DNA from: Ceratopteris richardii | Lineage: Eukaryota > Streptophyta > Polypodiopsida > Polypodiales > Pteridaceae | Reading direction: 5' to 3' | Assembly: GCA_020310875.1 (NCBI GenBank) | Contig: CM035441.1 | Span: 85,528,277 to 85,592,276, forward strand | Length of the DNA: 64,000 nucleotides | In this document: positions 56,400-64,000 of the stretch, one piece after another | Layout of the letters: every line of letters begins with the position of its first letter | Position numbering within the stretch: the stretch's first letter is position 1 | Notes under the pieces: generated by a model | Databases searched by the model: none | What the model was told of the DNA's origin: nothing | The model's input: the letters and a program-made list of their open reading frames with translations, nothing else | Position numbers and translations under genes: made by a program

Positions 56400-56691
56400 A
56401 TATCCCCCTCCACGAGAGATTGAAATATTATAATGTGAGGTCATCAATCACCTATATAGTTTGATTTTCTCGTACTAATTAGGTGATTATTAATCTTTAT
56501 AATGATGAAACTTAGGTTGTTGCTAGTGACATCAATCAAGGTGCCAATGGAAAGAATTTTAGTCATGTTTATGGTGCATGATTCATATATATCCCAATAT
56601 TTAGCAACAACTAAAGGGACTATTATTCAAGATACTAGTCTCCCACTTTCCAAAGGGGGCTAATGAAAGGGATTTATCTTGTAGAGGTATG
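56400..56691 (-). other. Probable 3' UTR and polypurine tract of a second element-H copy
   Basis: The minus strand ends GTGGAGGGGGATAT at the LTR border, as a 3' interior does. No RNase H motif is seen in the 290 bases. If right, the 56014-56399 LTR once joined two tandem copies. Confidence 0.45.
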
Positions 56692-57068
56692 GAGAGATCA
56701 GTTTGGCATATGTGCCCACACAAGAGAACATTGCAGACCTTTTTACAAAGGCTCTGACTAGGGAAAAGTTTGAAGCTTTCCACAAAGCTTTGGGCTTACT
56801 TCCTCCTTTTGTGGATTGATTCCACATAGCTTGGCACTTCCTTATACATAAGCACCAACTTCTTGTCCATTGCATCACTCCCAAGGGATATTTGTTGATA
56901 CATTTATATTGAGATAGTGATATGTGTGATAGCCAGTGAATTAACCCTAACGGGTCACTTATCTTTGTACATTCTCTTGGTAATACATTTAGTATTGTGT
57001 GAAGTGCTCCAACTATCTTCTGCTTCCTTGTGCTATTTGCATGCTTCCATTGACCTCAAACTCCAACA
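56692..57068 (+). mobile_element. Family-A copia 3' end fragment with LTR
   Basis: From GAGATCAGTTTGGCATATGT, through ENIADLFTKALTREKFEAFH and the stop, to a polypurine remnant and an LTR at 56893-57068. The LTR is 176 bp, lacking about 55 bp of the family's U3. The rest of the element is absent. Confidence 0.88.
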
Positions 57069-57223
57069 CATCTTTCGAAATTTTCCTCTACCGATGTGTA
57101 CTTGACTAGAACAACATTAGTTGGTATGGGTGGTTGTTGTCCTAAGACAAGTGTAGGTTGATCCAAAAAATATCTTTCTCTCAACTATAATGACTAGTTT
57201 TGATATTCCCTCTCTCTTGCTCA

Positions 57224-57638
57224 TTATTTTTTGTAAAAGCACTCCTCCCTTGTATGATTTGTCCATCTCTTTTCTAGTGTGAAATATTTGAGTGTTCTTC
57301 TATCTTGTAGGTGTGATGGTTTTTGATAGCTATACAAGTGAGTAGGATGATTCTCTCCACACATATAGCACTTTTTGGTTTGTGTTATTCTAGGGTTGAT
57401 TGTGGTTGTTTTAACTATGGCTCCTAGAGCCTTTGATATGGCTTGAGCTAACTCTTTTGTGGGTGGTATTTTGTTTTCCCCATTCCCTTGTTGATCAAAG
57501 ATTAGAAGATCAATATTTCTATTGTCTTCTGGATCAATGGCTTCCTTAATGCAAGAGTCTAGATCTCGATATCTCTTATAGTACACCATTGTCCTTAATT
57601 GTACATTATTCAATCCTTCAATGAACAATGACACTCCC
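57224..57638 (-). pseudogene. gag: gypsy gag fragment cut by element E
   Basis: Minus strand, reading MSLFIEGLNN, the capsid end (YYKRYRDLDSCIKEAID), then a zinc knuckle start CYMCGENHPTHLYS and RRTLKYFTLEKRWTNHTREE. This order matches element E (VALFLDGLLSTKLRSYVYL; CTIERRYTNHTAQDC). It stops exactly at the E LTR start, so E inserted into it. Confidence 0.75.
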
Positions 57639-58249
57639 TGTTGGCATACAGGTTAGATGAAGAGCATACCAGCACAACAGAGCGGTCATGCACAATACGA
57701 CAACAAGGCCTAATCATTTTTTCCATGGACCATTCACAACTCAAGTGATTTTAATCACTACACAAACATTGTAAATTCTGTTTTTGGTAGAATAGACTCC
57801 ATTTTGTTCAAGCCGAGGAGTCCTCAAGCTTGAGGAGTATTAGAATGAGCTATATACCAATTTTCATAATTTTTAGACTCCGTTTGAGCCCTCAAATAGG
57901 CTCTAGAACCTAATTTTTAACTAGGCCGGACACTAGGTCTGGACAAGGCCAAAGCTAGTGAGAAAACTATAAAAAGAGCTAGAAAGCTCATTTTTGGGGG
58001 TAGATTGTTTGTGAATTGAGCTTATGTAAGAGACTTTTTGACTAATGCAAAGAACTCCATTGTTCCTCTCCTTATTCTTGCCTTGTGTGCACGTGTGTGT
58101 GTATGTGTGTGCATGCTTGCGTGCTTCTCACTCACACACTTGTGCCTTCACTTGCTCATAGTCTTCATACTAGTCCTCACATATCCACGGATTGACAATC
58201 ATGAGGTGAATCTTCTCACGTTGGTACTCACCATTGTGCTTGAGTGACA
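57639..58249 (+). repeat. 5' LTR of element E
   Basis: 611 bp from TGTTGGCATACAGG to TGAGTGACA. TATA box TATAAAAAG at 57968-57976. A TG-rich run (58084-58120) lies in the R/U5 part. The right-hand LTR is outside the window. Confidence 0.8.
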
Positions 58250-58256
58250 CCAAATT

Positions 58257-58273
58257 TGGCGTCGTTGCCGGGG
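58257..58273 (+). other. Primer binding site of element E, tRNA-Asp
   Basis: TGGCGTCGTTGCCGGGG, one mismatch from the complement of the plant tRNA-Asp(GUC) 3' end (TGGCGCCGTTGCCGGGG). Confidence 0.85.
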
Positions 58274-58640
58274 AGAGAGCTTCGAAGACGAGCGTGTGAT
58301 GGTAAGACGTCGAGTTGAGACATTGGAGTTATAGGTAATATCCTTTCTTTTCCTTATTTTTCTTCATTTTTTCTTATTTTTGCATCACCATCATCACCAT
58401 CATCATCCCCACCCTCTCCCACCTCCATCTCCATCTCCACAAAAATTTCAGTTTTTTGGTCATATCCCACTCCCCACCTCATTTCCCTCATTTCATTTGT
58501 GAGAGAGAGCGAGAGAGAGCTTGCATGCGATCTGTTTTTGTGTGTTTTTTGAGCCTTTGTTGCAGGAACTAGCTGTACCACCATCTCCAGCAGCTTGCGC
58601 AGGTATGACAGACTCTGCACAGGTCCCGGGACGACTACCT

Positions 58641-59275
58641 CTGTCTATCGCGATAGACAGGAAAACTTGATATTTTTTGAATGCGTGTTTGGCACGGTAA
58701 CCTACACCATTAGAGCACTCCAAATCACTAGAAGTTTCTAAAAAAATTGCGTTTTTTCAGTCTATCACGACAGACACCGTCTATCGCGACAGACCAAACC
58801 ACGACAGAGGATAGACCCTGTCTATGGCGACAGACACCCGTCTATCGCGACAGACAGAGACCCACGATAGACCTCGTCTATCGCGATAGACACCTGTCTA
58901 TCGCGACAGACCAAATTCCACGACAGACTCAGTCTATCACGACAGACACCGTCTATCGCGACAAACCTAACCACGACAGACGATAGACCCCGTCTATCGC
59001 GACAGACACCCGTCTATCGCGACAGACAGAGACCCACGATAGACCCCGTCTATCGCGACAAACACCTGTCTATCGCGACAGACCAAATTCCACGACATAC
59101 TCAGTCTATCGCTATAGACACCGTCTATCGCGACAGACCAAAACCACGACAGACGATAGACCCCATCTATCGCGACAGATACCCGTCTATCGCGACAGAC
59201 AGCCCCACGCGACAGTTAGTGTCTATCGCGATAGACACCGTCTATCGCGATAGACACCGTCTATCGCGATAGACA
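58641..59275. repeat. CG-rich palindromic minisatellite in the leader of element E
   Basis: The word GTCTATCGCGA occurs once at 58643 and 14 times within 58758-59275, plus about five variants. Units of about 20 bp are grouped in a higher-order repeat of 172 bp (starts at 58758, 58930 and 59102). GTCTATCGCGATAGAC is a perfect 16-bp palindrome, present at 58643-58658, 58876-58891, 59221-59236, 59240-59255 and 59259-59274. The first is extended to 20 bp. Confidence 0.95.
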
Positions 59276-60145
59276 GACATTTTCGGCAAAAAATAAAGGG
59301 GTAATTTTTTGGAAATTTGGGCTAAATTTTGGGCATATTTACATACCCACTCACTCATACACTTAATAGGCCTTGAAAAAAATGTCCTAGAACCCTGAAA
59401 GGTCCTGTTTGTCTGTTTTAACCCCCTAAACCCTGAACAGTCATAACTTTTTCATTTGAAATCCGTTTTTTGAGCTCTAGGGCTTGTCAGAAAGCTCGTG
59501 GCATATACTACATGCCCTCAACTGTTTTTTATAAGCATAATGCATTGATTTTCAGATAGGGTATTTTGAAGTTGACCTACTGAGGGGTAGGTACACCAAG
59601 AGAGCTCTAGAGGAAAAATTTTTTGACAATAGCAAAGGGGGAAAAAAGGATCATTAAAAGTGTCTGTGATAAATTGTCTGTCAATTGAAGGATCAAGTTG
59701 GAGCTAAACTTGGGAATTTTTTACAGGATTACTGAGAGCTCTTGGAGAAATCAAAGCGAGTGCCATTGTGTGCATGCTTGGGAACTTGCTTCCTGGGCAG
59801 AGAAGCATAGCAAGGAGGAGCGTCTTGAGGTTGGAACATCTCTTAACCCCCTCAGTCCATTCTTAGCATAGGCTAAGTGCGAGTAGTTGTCTTGTTTGAA
59901 TAGAGGTACGATAGGAATACTCAAGTTCTAAGAGTCTTTAGCTTCTCAAGTCCAAGAATAGTCTAAATTGCAGTCAAGGGATAACTTAAAGGAAAAGAAC
60001 TTAAACTAAGCGGACGCAGAACATCAAGTACGACACACTAAATTGCTCCTGACGACGCTTAATTAAAAACAAGAAAACACATCCAAAGGAACTTAAAAGG
60101 AACAAGTTATTGGTACCAAAAAAATCAGCAACGTACAAAGGGCAT
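59276..60145 (+). other. Remaining leader of element E
   Basis: No recognisable coding region between the minisatellite and the gag start. Confidence 0.6.
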
Positions 60146-61951
60146 ATGAACCTTAGATCAGGACGACATCTAGGGAGAGATAGACAAAGTCTTAGGTCTT
60201 CAGAGGCTAGTGTCAACCACACTGCTAGGTCTTGGGCCCAGCATCTGAGCCACTTTTCACATTACCCTAGCTCTGAGACTAGTGAATCAGAGATGTCTCA
60301 AGGTATGGAGAGACCTACGGGGAGTTCAGGTGTGCCATATTTGTATAGGGTGGAAGGCCCCTACAAGACACAGCTGGAATACCTTAGGACCAACCGATTA
60401 GGTGCTAGCATCTATGAGGACGGCCTAGGAAGGTCTGTGGTACAGATCAAAAACCCAGATCAATCCATTGGACTAGAACACCCAGCAGTCAAGTTTGAAA
60501 ACGAAGCATACTTGGACAAAGAAGGAACCATATATGTAGTCACTAGTCACCCAGACAGGACAGATGAATTCGGGAATGTGATCCCTGAGACGGACATAGG
60601 TGACCTAGAGCAAGGGAACATAGGAGGAGAGCCGAGGACCCCTCGAGGAAAATCTGTTCTTACTAGAATCCTTAATCCCGAGTGGGTTCCCTAGGACAAT
60701 AAGAGTATAGATATGCTCCTGAACCAAGAGGCTGATGAAGCCTTTTGGAGGTATAAATTTGGTCAGCCAAATGAGGTAGGAACAATCATGATATATGAGT
60801 TCAAGGACCCGGATAGCCCAGGCAAAGTGACTTACCTAGACAATGCATCAGAACGGATCTTTGTGGTTATAGAACATGATAGGCATGCTTACACTTGGAA
60901 AGGTGAATTTATTTTCCCCCAACCTAGGTCTAATGTGTCCTTTGGTCACCCAGGAGCTGGAACATTCCAAGCTCATGGAGCTCAAAGAGGCAGAAGTAGA
61001 GATAGACCTGAGGTAAGCTTTGCCAACCTAGGGGGCAGAGAAAGAACGAGAACGGAAACAAATAGAGGGGAACCTGAGGTACTTAGAGCTCCAAGGAACC
61101 AAAGGAATGTGGATGAATTCCCTCTACCAAGACCTAGAGAGCACACGAGGACTTTGAGACCGACCCAGCTAGTTAAGTCCATGAAGAACTACTTCGATGG
61201 CACAAGAGACCCATATGATCATGTGGCTGAGTTTAGGCAAGTCTTGAGAGCTGAACAAGTTGAGGACCTATTCATGCAGTATAATGCCTTTGGTCTAACC
61301 CTTAGGAACACAGCCCTTACATGGTTTCAACCATTGAATGAGAGACAATTTAGGAGCATAGACCAACTCTTGGAGGCTTTCATCACAGAATTCTCTAAGA
61401 GTGGGATAAGGCGTAATACTTCCTCATTGATACATAGCTTCAAGCAGACCCCTCAAGAGACCGTGAGACTTGCAGGAAGAAGATTTAGGCAATATCTGGA
61501 GAGATGCCCTGTGCCTGAGTTACCCACACCAGCCAAACAAGTGGCTTTATTCTTGGATGGATTGTTAAGTACCAAACTGAGGTCATATGTGTACTTGAAA
61601 GACCCTAGGACCATAGAAGAGTGTGTACGCATGTGCATCGACATTGAGGATAACCTAGGGGAGGAATTAGAGCTCTCAAAAATCTATAAAGATTCAGATA
61701 GTTCTAGTAGCCTCATTTCCTCACAATCCACATCAATTGAGGATCTAGCAGAAAAGGTAGCTCTGAAATTAGGTGTCTCTAGCAAGCAGATTCCAAGATT
61801 TGCCCTTGTGAAAAGATGTTACACTTGCGGAGGTGACCATAGCGAACGTATGTCCCATCATGGCTCAACCCCAAGTGAATCCCAGCAGTCAATACTGCAC
61901 CATAGAACGGAGGTACACCAATCACACTGCGCAAGATTGCCCCTACAATAA
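60146..61951 (+). pseudogene. gag: gypsy gag, N-terminal and capsid part, element E
   Basis: The likely start is ATG 60146 (MNLRSGRHLGRDRQSLRSSE). An unusual N-terminal domain follows (YRVEGPYKTQLEYLRTNRLG). TAG at 60692-60694 interrupts, and the same frame resumes (MLLNQEADEAFWRYKFGQPN). The retrotransposon Gag capsid domain lies at about 61180-61650 (NYFDGTRDPYDHVAEFRQVL, LTWFQPLNERQF, KQVALFLDGLLSTKLRSYVY). The knuckle starts CYTCGGDH near 61820, where a probable two-base loss shifts the frame (near 61842). Confidence 0.85.
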
Positions 61952-63449
61952 GCAAGCAGTTAGGCAGACGTACCCACAACCATACCCTCAACAGGGCAGG
62001 TACCAAAACCAGTACCCACCGCAGCAGTATGCTAGGCCTCAACAAACCTACCACCCACAATACCAAAACCAACAAAAGCCTCAGCCTGTGTTAGCACAAC
62101 AACCCCCTGCCCCAGCTAATGTAATTCCTGTAAAGTACGTAGCTGCAGAAGAGAACCTGAATAGAGCCATAGTGCTAGTAATGCCATTGCTGTCAGAAAG
62201 TGACCCGAGCGACCATAGCTTCGATTCTACACATATAGATAGCCGTGAACGTATGAAAAGGCAATGGGCAAAAAAGATGAGCGAACTTGAGGAAAGCCTA
62301 CGAGAAACCAAAGCCAAAATCATAGAAATCACATCTCAAACGCACTCTCACACATCCCCATCACTACCATCCCCTTCACCCCCCATTCCTCAACCATCTA
62401 ATCCACCACACATAACCCACCCACCACCTCGAGTAGGGTCAGTTTTAGCAGATCCCACTCCCGAAGACATAGATATGATGCTCAGAGCATATCAGGCCAG
62501 GATCCAGGAAGGACCAAATGTAACGGATCATGAAAGATGTTACCCTAGAGCTAACCTAGAGCTTGAACGAACTAAGTTGTGTGCCAAGATGGTGGAATTG
62601 GCTCAAGCCATGTTTGAGACCAGTCGCCTTTTCACTTGCTCTAGCTCCACTAGAACACCATTGCATTTTGATGGTCTGTTAGACAGATTGGAGATGTTAA
62701 TTGCAAAGTCTGGAAAAGGAGCCATCTCCCAGGCTAAGGAGAAGGCAAGTGATAGAATAAGCATTCCTCCCAAGGAAGCTTATGTGCCCAATTCCACTGA
62801 ACCAGACACCTCCTCTTCTATGAATAGGTACAAACCAAAATTCCTACGAGAGATTCAAGAAGAGAAATGGGCTAAAGAAAGTGAAGTCCCTCCTCCCATT
62901 GAACTTGTGGATGACACACATGATCAATTCCCACAAGATATTTCCATTTATGGAGAGCAGGAGAGCACCCAGTCTCAAGAGAGATTAGACTTTGAGTCTA
63001 ATTCTTTACATGAATTACCCCACTTCACAGGCCCTTGGGAAGCCAAGTCAACTTATATGAGAGCACCCACAGTCATGGTAAGAAACGAAGACTCAGTCAT
63101 ACCTAGGAATACGGAGGTAGTGAAAAACGCTAAAGTGCAGTGCAACCTCACTCTAGAAGAGCTACTCAAAGTTAGGCCAGAGTTATGGAAACATGTAGAC
63201 AAACAAGTACCAGAGATAGCAAAACCTCGTTCCCAGGTAGGTTCTCATAGGACAGTGCCAGAATTTCCTCTAGACAAGATAGGAGATATGAGTGAAGGTG
63301 AAGAAGGAAACACCTATCTTCCCATTACCCATCAGGGGTACACAACTAAGGTGATTCTAGAATCAGGTGCAGGAGTTGCTATTGCTACCACTTCCCTATG
63401 GAAGCGGTGGTGGCCCCAGGCCCACGAGGATGAAATTGCAAATGGCTGA
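61833..63449 (+). pseudogene. gypsy gag C-terminal part to protease start, element E
   Basis: The frame after the shift reads ANVCPIMAQPQ, then a second Cys/His piece (YCTIERRYTNHTAQDCP), a Gln/Tyr/Pro-rich stretch (62000-62100), and RERMKRQWAKKMSELEESLR near 62250, a coiled-coil-prone basic stretch. Relative to D, 504 bp with two zinc knuckles are missing at 62237-62244. A Pro-rich linker and a helical part follow. The retropepsin start is VILESGAGVAIAT near 63355, with Glu in place of the catalytic Asp. The frame is lost near 63400. Confidence 0.8.
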
Positions 63450-63975
63450 TGGTCACATAGAAAGACCCTTAGGCTTGCTGGAGGGAATAACTCTCACTAC
63501 ATGTGGTGTAGAGTTTGAGCACACGTTTGCTATCTGTGATTTTAGCAAGAACCATGCCTATGAGATGATTTTGGGAAGACCATTTATGCGACAGTTGCAA
63601 GTAGTACAGGATTGGGGAACCAATTCCTTGTATTTGCAACACCTAGGTGTCACGACCAAGGTTAATCTCAAAGATTACTCTCATAGAGATGTCCCTCCTA
63701 TCCAATGGAATCCTATTCATAGAGTTAAAGATGATACAGAGTCTGTGCACTCCATAGGATCAGGATCCTCATGGATACATGAAGACACTCACTTATGGAT
63801 GTGTAAAGTGGTAGTAGAAGAGGAGAAGAGAGAAAAAGCCAGAGACGTAGGTGCGAAAGAGACACACAGATCAATTCAAGACCCAGCCTATGCACCTGTA
63901 GTGTTCCTTCACAAAGAATTTGAACCCCACGGCTGGGGCAGAAATCCTAGCAACCATGGATGTAGCCATCAATGA
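63367..63975 (+). pseudogene. pro: gypsy protease remainder and linker to RT, element E
   Basis: After the shift: MADGHIERPLGLLEGITLTT and the ILGRPFMRQLQVVQDW motif (psi-loop region) near 63570. A linker without known domain follows, with an acidic/basic part (VVVEEEKREKARDV). The frame stops at 63973-63975, before RT would begin. Same order as D up to GITLTT. Confidence 0.75.
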
Positions 63976-64000
63976 AGAACAATGGACACCACACTGTGAT

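Larger units (their letters stand above)
57639..64000 (+). mobile_element. Ty3/gypsy element E, continues beyond right edge
   Basis: LTR, tRNA-Asp priming site, a 1.85-kb leader with a palindromic minisatellite, gag, and a protease region are visible; RT onward lies outside. Gag and protease match element D. The copy has one stop in gag, two frameshifts and a changed protease active site. Confidence 0.88.

Noticed and set aside
56601..56884. Minus-strand frames near the family-A fragment
   Set aside because: Antisense to the RNase H end of the fragment at 56692-57068.
58758..59275. CRISPR-like array of short repeats
   Set aside because: Units are tandem with no unique spacers, vary in length, and sit in a plant retrotransposon leader; it is a minisatellite.

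Overview
The window reads as nuclear DNA of a large-genome vascular plant (seed plant or fern; I cannot fix the species). It is AT-rich, gene-poor and mostly nested LTR retrotransposons and their wreckage, with plant-type priming sites (initiator tRNA-Met for the copia elements, tRNA-Asp for a gypsy element), tRNA-derived SINEs and one or two host-gene-like islands. No bacterial operon, rRNA, CRISPR array or confirmed tRNA gene is present.

Layout. 1-2591: decayed, minus-strand 5' half of a Ty1/copia element (family A). 2678-4045: LTR-like segment with a 27-bp tandem repeat, a TATA box and a tRNA-Met priming site, followed by a cluster of tRNA-like B-box sequences. 4046-11025: mostly unassignable AT-rich DNA with two foldbacks, a CATGCA cluster and a 136-bp tandem duplication. 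11026-11448: best intact host gene candidate, a 140-aa protein with a C-terminal membrane segment (minus strand). 13600-14104: two related SINEs. 16940-22483: decayed Ty3/gypsy element D, with two HHCC zinc modules and a second retropepsin-like ORF downstream of integrase. 22484-31030: its probable 3' ORF (segment X1), split by copia element B (24159-28721). 31616-35977: copia element C, 5'-truncated. 35978-40020: second copy of the X segment. 40781-48680: tandem pair of related, spliced, unrecognised host-like genes; copia element A (40789-45943) sits eight bases into the first one. 49524-51600: gypsy-type LTR with a dense W-box array, tRNA-type priming site and gag (element G). 52170-56399: minus-strand copia element H. 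56692-57068: another family-A 3' end. 57224-57638: minus-strand gypsy gag fragment, cut by gypsy element E (57639 to the right edge), whose leader holds a CG-rich palindromic minisatellite.

The retroelement genes follow the usual plans: copia gag, protease, integrase, RT, RNase H; gypsy gag, protease, RT, RNase H, integrase. Almost all copies carry stops, frameshifts or deletions. Element A is the youngest by its LTRs (one difference in 230 bp, 5-bp target duplication) and has one in-frame stop. Most interesting to follow up: the interrupted tandem host gene pair, the leader minisatellite of E, the extra protease-like ORF and duplicated HHCC module of D, the LTR W-box array of G, and the tRNA-like cluster near 3.3-4.0 kb.
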